A DNA stretch of 64,000 nucleotides. Origin: Opimibacter sp041746735 (lineage in GTDB: Bacteria; Bacteroidota; Bacteroidia; Chitinophagales; Saprospiraceae). How positions within the stretch are numbered: position 1 is the first letter of the stretch; every line of letters begins with the position of its first letter. A program made the position numbers and the translations under genes. The notes under the pieces are model-generated. The model did no database searches and was not told the DNA's origin. It worked only from the letters and a program-made list of their open reading frames with translations. The stretch covers positions 124,001-188,000 of the forward strand of contig JBGTGP010000020.1 in assembly GCA_041746735.1 (NCBI GenBank), given 5' to 3'. Below are positions 1-6,986 of this stretch, in pieces.

Positions 1-55
1 GCATCGCCCAAAAAGTAACCAAAAACGCTAGTCGTCCAAAAAACTCGCTCATCAT
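1..55 (-). other. Possible 5' end of a frame leaving the window
   Basis: On the minus strand, tandem ATG codons at 55-53 and 52-50 open a frame that stays open to base 1 (begins MMSEFFGRLAF). Only 18 codons are visible. It could be the start of a gene, or part of a dispersed repeat with chance coding potential. No function can be given. Confidence 0.2.
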
Positions 56-364
56 GGTTACTTGCGTTTGGTTGTTTGGTTAGGCCTTTTACGCCATGTC
101 GTGCATTGCTTCCTGTTTCTTGATACAGATTCTTATTTACGAGTCTTGTTGTGCCAGGAAACAGGTCATCTGGTTGCTCAGACAATTTTGGCCGACAGAG
201 GCTACAACTCCCCGAGGTGATTTTTTTAATTGCGTGTTGGTGCGGGTAAGGTTGCGTTGAGAACGCCTTGGCGTTCAATGTCCGGTTGTTGGAGCCAACT
301 TCAACAACAACAAATCATACTGAATCACCCTGCATCAAGGGAAAACCAGCATGAGCTGCTGTTG

Positions 365-380
365 CAGGAGTTCGCTCCTG
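365..380. other. Short hairpin with TTCG loop
   Basis: CAGGAG, TTCG, CTCCTG forms a perfect 6-bp stem closed by a TTCG tetraloop, a very stable RNA loop if transcribed. There is no T-run after it on either strand, so it is not a classical terminator. Confidence 0.4.
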
Positions 381-412
381 TCAACCTATATCATGAGGGC
401 ACAATAAACTCT

Positions 413-500
413 AAACTCCTAAACTCCTAAACTCCTAAACTCCTCAACCTCTCAACCTCTCAACCTCTCAACCTCTCAACTTCTCAACTCCTCAACCCCT
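413..500. repeat. 8-bp tandem array (AAACTCCT / CAACCTCT)
   Basis: Eleven consecutive 8-bp units lie here: four AAACTCCT, four CAACCTCT, then CAACTTCT, CAACTCCT and CAACCCCT. The array ends 7 bp before the stop codon of the minus-strand gene at 508. In transcript sense it would therefore form a (TTGAGAGG)n-type 3' untranslated tail. A shorter version with the same final unit lies at 6965-6980, again directly after a minus-strand stop. Confidence 0.85.
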
Positions 501-507
501 AACCCAC

Positions 508-1545
508 TCAATTTCCCATCAACGCTTTTCCCTCGATCGCCCTGAATCCATTCTGATCGATCACCGCGACATACGGAGGTGTCGTGCCTTCAAGTTTGAT
601 AGAAGCGACTCCTACTTCACCCGATTTATTGAAGGCAACCATTTTGACATTGAAATTGACCTTGGAAGGTCCGCCATTGAGGTCGATGATACGTTCGACG
701 ACGGCTTCGCAGGCTTTCTGTGGTGACAGTCCGGCCCGCATTTTTTCTACCAGGAGAAACGAACCGCAGGTCCGAAGCAATTCCTCACCCCGGCCGGTGG
801 CACCGGCGGCTCCGACCTCATTGTCGACATACAAGCCCGCGCCGATGATAGGAGAGTCCCCGACCCGGCCAGGAATCTTGGCAAAGAGCCCGCTGGTCGT
901 CGTGATACCGGCCACATCTCCAGCCTGGCCCATGCCCAGCACATTGATCGTACCACCTTTGCGATCCGGACGTTTGTAGATCCCATCTGCAGGCGGAAAC
1001 CAGTCATCATCCTTGCTGAGGTTTTCTTTCCATTCAAGCCAGGCGATACGCGCCTCTTCCGTCAGCAGATTTTCCTCCGGAAATCCATGCGCCTTGGCAA
1101 ATTCCAACGCACCGGCACCTACGATCAGCGCATGATCCGTACGCTCCATGACCAACCGGGCCACCGAGCAGGCCTTCTTAATATTTTCAAGGGCGGCCAC
1201 ACTACCACATTTGTGTGTAGGACCATACATCACAGAAGCATCGAGGGTGACAACACCACGTTCATTCGGCAGTCCGCCATAGCCGACGGACATATCTTCC
1301 GGATCCAGTTCACATACATTTGATCCGGCTTCCACAGCATCCAGGATGCTGCCGGTCTCCTGAAATTTTTCCCAGGCGGGGATCAGCACTTTTTTGCCCC
1401 AGTATTCGCCACGACTGCACAGGATCAGCGGTGATGCAGCAACCTGAGGAGCACTGTATCTGGAGGGATTTGTGAGTTTGTGAAATACCGGCAGGCTGAT
1501 ACCCATCATACCCAAGTGTTGAAGAAAGTCACGACGTTGCGTCAT
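508..1545 (-). CDS. Secreted N4-(beta-N-acetylglucosaminyl)-L-asparaginase-type Ntn hydrolase
   Basis: The 345-residue product resembles glycosylasparaginases and L-asparaginases of the Ntn-hydrolase T2 family, which cleave themselves to expose a threonine nucleophile and then deamidate glycosylated or free asparagine. The block around Thr199 (GGT-INVLGM) matches the family's nucleophile site. GRVGDSPIIGAGLYVDNE, a little downstream, is the very conserved substrate-binding stretch. The N-terminus (MTQRRDFLQHLG) is a twin-arginine-like RRDF leader, so export as a folded protein is likely. Length and motif order fit the family. It lies 37 bp downstream of the amidohydrolase gene on the same strand and is probably cotranscribed, which suggests degradation of amino-acid conjugates. 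Whether it prefers Asn-GlcNAc or isoaspartyl peptides cannot be read from the sequence. Confidence 0.85.
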   Translation of the reverse strand: MTQRRDFLQHLGMMGISLPVFHKLTNPSRYSAPQVAASPLILCSRGEYWGKKVLIPAWEKFQETGSILDAVEAGSNVCELDPEDMSVGYGGLPNERGVVTLDASVMYGPTHKCGSVAALENIKKACSVARLVMERTDHALIVGAGALEFAKAHGFPEENLLTEEARIAWLEWKENLSKDDDWFPPADGIYKRPDRKGGTINVLGMGQAGDVAGITTTSGLFAKIPGRVGDSPIIGAGLYVDNEVGAAGATGRGEELLRTCGSFLLVEKMRAGLSPQKACEAVVERIIDLNGGPSKVNFNVKMVAFNKSGEVGVASIKLEGTTPPYVAVIDQNGFRAIEGKALMGN

Positions 1546-1582
1546 AGTGTTGGTTTTGTTTTTCGTTTTGTCTGTAGTGTTT

Positions 1583-3184
1583 TTATGATTTTCCAGGTAG
1601 CATGCCCGGTTGAAAGAGTTTAAAGCCTGTTTCTTCTTTTTCCTGATCCACCATAGCCTTCACATCCTGCAGAAGTTGTTTGGCGTCATAGATGATGCCG
1701 TCCTTGATCGTATAGCGCACACCACCCACGCGCTCGACGACATTGTCTTCATTGAGACGGATGGCGCCGGTACCATAAAGGGATTGCAGATTGACCAATG
1801 GATTTTCCTCCAGGAGGATCAGGTCCGCGAGTTTGCCCACTTCTACAGATCCCAGATCACGCTCCATACCCAACGCCTCCGCACCACTGAGCGTAGCCGC
1901 ACGAATCACTTCAAGTGGATGAAAGCCAGCCTCCCGTAGTAGTTCCAGTTCACGTATGTAGGCAAAGCCATACAACTGAAAGATAAAACCCGAATCCGAA
2001 CCGGTCGTCACACGGCCTCCCCGGTTTTTATATTCATTGACAAAGGTCATCCACAACCGGTAGTTTTCGCGCCAGTTGACTTCTTCCTCTGTGCCCCAGT
2101 AATGCCAGTAACTGCCATGCGATATCCGGCTGGGCTGAAAAAACATCCAGAGTTTCGGCATCGTATAGTCTTCATGCCATTCAAGCCGGCGCGCACGATG
2201 CAGATCACGGCTGGCTTCATAGATATTGAAGGTGGGATCAAGTGTAAAATCAAGTGAAAGCAGTTCATCCATCACTTTATTCCAGTGCGTGGAATAGGGT
2301 GGAGCAGCTTGCTTCCACAGCTTACCGGCTTCTGCAAAGCGGTTCTGCTCATTCTGGTAATTGTACTCTGGCGGATAGTCCTGGATGGTCCGGTTTTCAA
2401 ACAACGCCTCCGGAAGACCATACCAATGCTCCATCGTCGTCAGGCCTGCGTGGGCACTGTGCAGGACATTCCATCTCGCTACATCCAGTTGGGCATGATG
2501 ACAGGAAGATCGAAGTCCCAGTTTTTTATTTTCATCCAGTGCCGCTGCCATGACCTCTGGTGATGCACCAAAAAACTTGATACCATCAGCACCATTTGCC
2601 GCATTTTGGCGAACCCACGCGCGTGCACTTTCTGCATTTTTGATCGGCTCTTCTTTGCCAGCTCCGAAAACCGTGTACGCGAAAATCCGGGGGGCCGTAA
2701 TTTTATTTTCTGCGCTTCTTTTCTTCTCGTTGAGCACCCAGTTCAGTCCGTTGCCGGCTGACGGATCCCGGATGGTGGTGATGCCGTGTGCCATCCAGAG
2801 TTTAAACACATATTCAGCATCCGCTCCTTGCGCACGACCGCCGATATGGCCATGCATATCGACAAAGCCGGGCAGGATATACATGCCGTTTGCATTGATT
2901 TCCATACCCTGAGGCAGCAGTTTGGGACGTGATCCGGGCTCTGGCTCTACACCCGGGTATCCGACAATCCGGATATCGGTGATGCGATTGTGTTCAATGA
3001 CGATATCTACCGGCCCCACAGGTGGGGCGCCGGTACCATTGATGAGTGTGGCACCGCGCAGGATAACCTGCGGATATGGACCCATCCCTTCATTACGATC
3101 TGGCGCCGGCTTTACTTGTGCATGCAGCAGGTTGAAGCTCATGGTCACCAATAGGATCAATTGGATATGCGTCTTCATAGACAT
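1583..3184 (-). CDS. Secreted amidohydrolase (imidazolonepropionase-like)
   Basis: The 533-residue product belongs to the amidohydrolase superfamily of metal-dependent TIM-barrel hydrolases acting on amide or ester bonds. It has an N-terminal signal peptide (about residues 1-22, ending LLHAQ). A leading beta-sandwich strand precedes the first metal motif, FVDMHGHIGG, which gives the HxH pair. A later GSDSG supplies the conserved metal-binding Asp, and the C-terminal segment ALGMERDLGSVEVGKLADLILLEENP is typical of exported imidazolonepropionase-like members. The start at 3184 has a second ATG two codons in; both leave the signal peptide intact. It is followed after 37 bp by the asparaginase gene. 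The substrate is unknown; dipeptides or N-acylated amino acids would fit the neighbours. Confidence 0.85.
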   Translation of the reverse strand: MSMKTHIQLILLVTMSFNLLHAQVKPAPDRNEGMGPYPQVILRGATLINGTGAPPVGPVDIVIEHNRITDIRIVGYPGVEPEPGSRPKLLPQGMEINANGMYILPGFVDMHGHIGGRAQGADAEYVFKLWMAHGITTIRDPSAGNGLNWVLNEKKRSAENKITAPRIFAYTVFGAGKEEPIKNAESARAWVRQNAANGADGIKFFGASPEVMAAALDENKKLGLRSSCHHAQLDVARWNVLHSAHAGLTTMEHWYGLPEALFENRTIQDYPPEYNYQNEQNRFAEAGKLWKQAAPPYSTHWNKVMDELLSLDFTLDPTFNIYEASRDLHRARRLEWHEDYTMPKLWMFFQPSRISHGSYWHYWGTEEEVNWRENYRLWMTFVNEYKNRGGRVTTGSDSGFIFQLYGFAYIRELELLREAGFHPLEVIRAATLSGAEALGMERDLGSVEVGKLADLILLEENPLVNLQSLYGTGAIRLNEDNVVERVGGVRYTIKDGIIYDAKQLLQDVKAMVDQEKEETGFKLFQPGMLPGKS

Positions 3185-3203
3185 CGGCTGAGGGATGAAA
3201 GGT

Positions 3204-3233
3204 AAAAAAAAGAGCCCGGAATAGTCCGGGCTC
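3204..3233 (-). terminator. Rho-independent terminator after the S46 peptidase gene
   Basis: GAGCCCGGA (3212-3220) pairs with TCCGGGCTC (3225-3233) in a 9-bp GC-rich stem with a 4-base loop. On the minus strand it is followed by a run of eight T (A's at 3204-3211). It lies between the S46 peptidase stop and the amidohydrolase start, so it should end the peptidase transcript. Confidence 0.85.
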
Positions 3234-3265
3234 AGTGGTAATCAATTGATTCGGGTAATATCTTG

Positions 3266-5332
3266 TTATCGGCCGGATAGCTCAGAGACGAGACGATCGG
3301 CGCGGTAAATATAGCGAAGTGCGGCAACAATACCCCCGGCATGGACGGCGACGGTACGATTATCTTTTTCATCAAAAATAAATTTGCCGGGCAGGGACTC
3401 GATATTTCCATCAAATACCAGACCCACGACTTCCCGGTTGACATTGATGATCGGACTACCAGAGTTACCTCCGATGATGTCGGCCGTACAGACAAAGTTG
3501 ATGGGTGCTTTCAGCAATTCCATCGAAGGGTTCATCCATTTTTCCGGTAGCGACCAGGGAAACTGACCGTTATTGGAATAATGGCGATCGTACATACCAA
3601 AGTAGGTGGTTTTGACAGGCGCCACGGTGCCATTGTATTCATAACCTTTCACGATACCATCTGAAATACGCAGGGTGAAGGTGGCATCCGGGGGCAATTT
3701 GTCACCGTATACTTTAAATACTTCTCCGGCCACCTGCTGTTCGATCTGACGGCGTGGACCACCAGTAGAGGAGAAGGCATTGACGGCTCTGATATATTCC
3801 TCACCGATCAGCTCAGCCGCATCGATCAGCGGATCTTTCTTATTGAGGAACTTTTTGGTCTTTTTATCCAGCAGTTTGGAGAGATCTTTCTCACTTGCAA
3901 AGACCGTTTTGCCTAATATTTCAGCAGCGGCTTTTTCAGGGGTGCGACCATTGAGGATGGTTTGGATATACTGATCATCGGGCTGAGCGAATTTTTTCAT
4001 TTCACTCAATACCATGGCGAACGCCTTGACTTCTTTCGGATCGTTGATGGAAGTCGCCATTTCCATCATCTTGGTCTCCAGGCCTTCGAGTTCAGTGCTT
4101 GCCGGATCTGCGGTGGCCGTCTTTGAATATTCGTTGATAGTATGCAGCAGAGGAAGCACCTTGCCGGAGAGCGGGGTAGGCGACATAAAACGGATCTCTG
4201 AACCATACCGGGACAGCACCTGATAATGCTTGTGCATATCATCCCAATACGTCTTACCGCTCGCATTGGACCGGATCTTTTGCTCCATCTTGACTTTGCG
4301 TGTAAACAACTCCGGGTTGTGCAGGCCGGAAAGAGTGCCTTTGATGGCTTTCAGCGAATTGGAAAGGCTGAAAATGGTATTCTTCAGGTCATCATTGGGA
4401 TTCAGGGCATATTCTTCTTCCAACATCGCCATACGGTTGGTATAAAACTCAATGTCCACCGGATACCGATAGTCCCGGTCGTATTCCAATTGGGAAACGG
4501 TGCGGTAGCGCTCGGTCGATCCCGGATTGCCGATCACGAAGACCGGTGTGTTTTCATGTACTCCATCCGTGTTGAATTTGAAATAGTGAGATGTCGTATT
4601 GAGCGGCTGACCATTGTCATCATATACCCTCCAGAAGGTGACGTCCAGATTGTACCGGGGATAGGTAAAGTTGTCGGGATCTCCGCCGTAGAAGCCCAAG
4701 TCCAGTTCGGGCAAAAACACCAGGCGAACATCATTGTAGCGCTTGTAGCCATAGAGTGAATATTTGGCGCCACTATAGTAGGCTACGGTTTGAAGGCGGA
4801 GGTTTTCCCAGCCGGTCATTTCAGTATACTCGCGGACTACAGCATTGATAGCGGCTTGTGTTTTGGAAAGACGCTCTTCCTCGGACACTGTGCCAATGGC
4901 ATTCTTGATCTTGTCGGTCACATCCGCGACTTTGATAAGTTGTTCGACAAAGAGCTCGGGATTACGGCGCTCATCGGACAGGGAGGAAGCGTAAAAGCCA
5001 TCGCGGTCAAAGTTTTCTCCATCACGCTGAAGGTCGCTGACCACTGGCTGACTGCAGTGGTGGTTGGTCATGACCAGTCCATTGGGGGAAACAAAGGAAG
5101 CAGAGCACCAGTTGGCAAAACGCAGGGCGGCTTCGCGGCCTTCGTCAAACCATTCCTGATCGAGGTTGTAGTTATAGGCTTCTTTAAACCAGGCTTTGGG
5201 TGGATTTTCAAAGGTCCACATCTTACCAAAATCAAACGGACCGGGCTCTTGCTGACCCCAGGAAACCGTCACGATAAAAGATGCCAAGAGACTGAGCATC
5301 CACATTTTACGATTGCAATTCATATTAGACAT
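3266..5332 (-). CDS. S46 family dipeptidyl peptidase, DPP7-like
   Basis: The 688-residue secreted serine peptidase of family S46 removes dipeptides from the N-termini of oligopeptides in the periplasm. A signal peptide spans about residues 1-26 (…VTVSWGQ). The N-terminal half of the chymotrypsin-like fold carries NGLVMTNHHC with the catalytic His at 91-92. The C-terminal half has GGNSGSP with Ser624 as the predicted nucleophile. Eighteen residues later, in the FDGN segment, Gly642 occupies the position that separates DPP7 (Gly, hydrophobic P1) from DPP11 (Arg, acidic P1), so DPP7-like specificity is inferred. Length is within the usual 680-720 residues. A TAATTTTG promoter box sits upstream and a strong terminator follows, so it is probably monocistronic. 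Confidence 0.92.
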   Translation of the reverse strand: MSNMNCNRKMWMLSLLASFIVTVSWGQQEPGPFDFGKMWTFENPPKAWFKEAYNYNLDQEWFDEGREAALRFANWCSASFVSPNGLVMTNHHCSQPVVSDLQRDGENFDRDGFYASSLSDERRNPELFVEQLIKVADVTDKIKNAIGTVSEEERLSKTQAAINAVVREYTEMTGWENLRLQTVAYYSGAKYSLYGYKRYNDVRLVFLPELDLGFYGGDPDNFTYPRYNLDVTFWRVYDDNGQPLNTTSHYFKFNTDGVHENTPVFVIGNPGSTERYRTVSQLEYDRDYRYPVDIEFYTNRMAMLEEEYALNPNDDLKNTIFSLSNSLKAIKGTLSGLHNPELFTRKVKMEQKIRSNASGKTYWDDMHKHYQVLSRYGSEIRFMSPTPLSGKVLPLLHTINEYSKTATADPASTELEGLETKMMEMATSINDPKEVKAFAMVLSEMKKFAQPDDQYIQTILNGRTPEKAAAEILGKTVFASEKDLSKLLDKKTKKFLNKKDPLIDAAELIGEEYIRAVNAFSSTGGPRRQIEQQVAGEVFKVYGDKLPPDATFTLRISDGIVKGYEYNGTVAPVKTTYFGMYDRHYSNNGQFPWSLPEKWMNPSMELLKAPINFVCTADIIGGNSGSPIINVNREVVGLVFDGNIESLPGKFIFDEKDNRTVAVHAGGIVAALRYIYRADRLVSELSGR

Positions 5333-5397
5333 TTTAACTTTTAAATATATTCGCTTAGGCCGGACCAGTTCGAGTCCGCCGGTATGGAAAACCGGTG

Positions 5398-5405
5398 CAA
5401 AATTA
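5398..5405 (-). promoter_or_regulatory. -7 box TAATTTTG for the S46 peptidase gene
   Basis: The minus strand reads TAATTTTG, an exact match to the Bacteroidota consensus TAnnTTTG, about 65 bp upstream of the ATG at 5332. The predicted leader contains two small stems (CGGAC/GTCCG and CCGGT/ACCGG between 5361 and 5395). No clear -33 TTG is seen. Confidence 0.5.
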
Positions 5406-5499
5406 GGAATAATTATCAGGAAAGGCCCTCTAACAGGATGATCCGGTCGGAAAGCCAGTTTTGTCTTAACTTTTCGAACTGGTAAACGTTTTGGTGAAT

Positions 5500-6162
5500 A
5501 TGAATGTACTCAAAATGCTTGTTTTTATACCCGCGGTGGCGACCTGGAGTTTATCCTGCACCTCCCAGACCCCAGCGAACGCTGTCGTTTCGAAAGCCCC
5601 TTCTATTGATCAACCAGTTCCTTCTAATATGAATACACAAACTGCCACTTTTGGTGCCGGATGCTTCTGGTGCGTTGAAGCCGTTTTTCAGGAGCTGCGT
5701 GGTGTCCTGAAAGTCGAATCCGGCTATATGGGCGGCCATACAACTGATCCAACTTACAAAGAGATCAGCACCGGCACTACAGGCCATGCTGAAGTCACCC
5801 AGATTACATTTGATCCGGAAGAGATTTCTTTTGAAGAATTATTGGAAGTGCTCTGGACCACGCATGATCCCACCACACTCAATCGTCAGGGAGCCGATGT
5901 CGGAACGCAGTATCGCTCAGCCGTCTTTTATCATACTGACGAACAGAAACAAGTGGCTGAAAAATCAAAGGAAGAAGTAGCGGCGCAGATATGGGAGAAG
6001 CCTATTGTCACGGAGATCACGCCCTCCGGCAGGTTTTTCGCGGCCGAAGCCTATCATCAGGATTATTATGCCAACAACCCCAATGCCGGGTATTGCCGCG
6101 TCGTGATCGCGCCCAAGATTGAAAAACTTAGAAGCCGCTTTACAGACAAATTAAAACCCTAA
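5500..6162 (+). CDS. msrA: Peptide-methionine (S)-S-oxide reductase MsrA, lipoprotein
   Basis: The product reduces the S epimer of methionine sulfoxide in proteins. It is about 220 residues from the ATG at 5500; a TTG at 5491 in the same frame is a less likely start. The leader MNVLKMLVFIPAVATWSLSC ends in a lipobox with Cys20, so the enzyme is predicted to be a membrane-anchored lipoprotein in the envelope rather than cytoplasmic. The catalytic motif GCFWC has its nucleophile at Cys55, followed by the conserved GYMGG, HAEVTQ and YHTDEQ blocks. MsrB follows after 11 bp, so the two form an envelope repair pair covering both sulfoxide epimers. Confidence 0.95.
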   Translation: MNVLKMLVFIPAVATWSLSCTSQTPANAVVSKAPSIDQPVPSNMNTQTATFGAGCFWCVEAVFQELRGVLKVESGYMGGHTTDPTYKEISTGTTGHAEVTQITFDPEEISFEELLEVLWTTHDPTTLNRQGADVGTQYRSAVFYHTDEQKQVAEKSKEEVAAQIWEKPIVTEITPSGRFFAAEAYHQDYYANNPNAGYCRVVIAPKIEKLRSRFTDKLKP

Positions 6163-6173
6163 ATCTTTCCTCC

Positions 6174-6704
6174 ATGATCAGGTCTGCTGCGTTAACCGTT
6201 TTTCTGTTATCCCTCTCCTTGCAGGCTTGTCTGCAATCGGGCCACAAACCTCAAGCGGTCGCCACTTCGCATCTCCCGGCCGGCTATTTTATCAATTCAT
6301 CCGGAGATACGATACGGGCTGTCGTGCGTACAGATCAGGAGTGGAAAGCCCAGCTTGATCCCTCCGCGTTTTATGTCCTTCGGGAAAAAGGTACCGAACG
6401 TGCTTTTTCAGGGCCTTACAATACCAATAAACGAAAAGGCACGTATCTCTGCAATGGTTGTGCATTGCCGTTGTTCTCTTCAGCAGCCAAGTTTGATTCC
6501 GGCACCGGATGGCCAAGTTTTACAGCGCCTGTGGATACAACCCATGTACTGGAGATATCCGATCATTCCTTTGGGATGAGAAGGGTAGAAGTCTTGTGCC
6601 GTCGCTGTGGCGGGCATCTCGGTCATGTCTTTGATGACGGGCCTCGTCCCACAGGGATTCGGTATTGTATGAATTCCGTTTCACTGACGTTCAGAGAAGA
6701 ATAA
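6174..6704 (+). CDS. msrB: Peptide-methionine (R)-S-oxide reductase MsrB, lipoprotein
   Basis: The product reduces the R epimer of methionine sulfoxide. The 176-residue protein starts with a lipoprotein signal (lipobox SLQAC, Cys19). The SelR/MsrB fold follows with two zinc-binding CxxC pairs, Cys93/Cys96 and Cys142/Cys145, the substrate block FDSGTGWPSF, and the catalytic Cys165 in RYCMNSVSL. It is cotranscribed with msrA 11 bp upstream, and both proteins carry their own lipid anchor instead of being fused as in some bacteria. Reducing power must come from an envelope thiol pathway; the double redoxin protein at 13976-15544 is one candidate, by inference only. Confidence 0.95.
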   Translation: MIRSAALTVFLLSLSLQACLQSGHKPQAVATSHLPAGYFINSSGDTIRAVVRTDQEWKAQLDPSAFYVLREKGTERAFSGPYNTNKRKGTYLCNGCALPLFSSAAKFDSGTGWPSFTAPVDTTHVLEISDHSFGMRRVEVLCRRCGGHLGHVFDDGPRPTGIRYCMNSVSLTFREE

Positions 6705-6727
6705 TCAAGGTATGATGCCCAGCGGAG

Positions 6728-6748
6728 ATTCCGACCGCAAGGCGGAAT
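6728..6748. repeat. REP-like hairpin ATTCCG…CGGAAT
   Basis: ATTCCGACC pairs with GGCGGAAT (one bulged A) around a GCAA tetraloop of the GNRA class. The context AGATTCCG…CGGAATGA is a familiar form of bacterial extragenic palindromes. Partial GAGATTCC echoes occur nearby at about 6816-6823. Confidence 0.5.
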
Positions 6749-6830
6749 GATGCCAGAGCAGCAGATGCCAGACTAGAGGAAGCCTGATGGCACAGGTTCC
6801 AGATCGAAGCACAGCAGAGATTCCCACACA

Positions 6831-6946
6831 CTCACCACGGTTGCTGAGCTGTAGCACGAGGATGTGTCAAGCGGGTCGAAGCACCCCACTCACCACGGTT
6901 GCTGAGCTGTAGCACGAGGATGTGTCAAGCGTGTCGAAGCACCCCA
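6831..6946. repeat. 58-bp direct tandem duplication
   Basis: Copy 1 (6831-6888) and copy 2 (6889-6946) are identical except for one base (AAGCGGGTCG versus AAGCGTGTCG). Each contains CTCACCACGGTTGCTGAGC and TGTCAAG…GTCGAAGCACC, which resemble the two arms of the common GCTGAGC…TGTCGAAGC extragenic repeat. The near-identity implies recent duplication or gene conversion. Confidence 0.85.
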
Positions 6947-6964
6947 CTCACTACTCACCACACT

Positions 6965-6980
6965 CAACCTCTCAACCCCT
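6965..6980. repeat. Short copy of the CAACCTCT octamer array
   Basis: CAACCTCT and CAACCCCT followed by AACC lie directly after the stop codon of the minus-strand porin gene (ends at 6987). This is the same final unit and the same placement as the array next to the gene at 508. Confidence 0.6.
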
Positions 6981-6986
6981 AACCAA

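Larger units (their letters stand above)
1..507. other. Gene-poor left edge of the window
   Basis: I find no convincing complete gene here. The stretch contains a possible partial frame at the extreme left on the minus strand, a short hairpin at 365-380 and an octamer repeat array at 413-500. A plus-strand stretch around 100-220 reads as a short open frame ending in ADRGYNSPR and a stop. That is faintly like the 'DRGY' segment of DDE transposases, but it is too short to support a transposase remnant. Confidence 0.4.
6705..6986. repeat. Intergenic cluster of small dispersed-type repeats
   Basis: This 282-bp gap holds no gene. It contains three kinds of element: a hairpin with GATTCCG…CGGAAT arms (6728-6748, GCAA loop, one bulged A); a 58-bp unit present twice in tandem (6831-6946) carrying GTTGCTGAGC and GTCGAAGCACC; and a short octamer tail (6965-6980) matching the array at 413-500. 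The first two resemble REP/extragenic palindromic elements seen widely in bacterial genomes. Confidence 0.75.

Noticed and set aside
100..220. Transposase remnant suggested by ADRGYNS
   Set aside because: Only about 35 codons, no second catalytic motif, no inverted repeats or target duplication visible.
413..500. Possible CRISPR array
   Set aside because: Units are only 8 bp, without spacers, and no cas gene is nearby.
4226..4759. A 177-codon plus-strand frame
   Set aside because: Antisense to the S46 peptidase, whose motifs run through the whole region.
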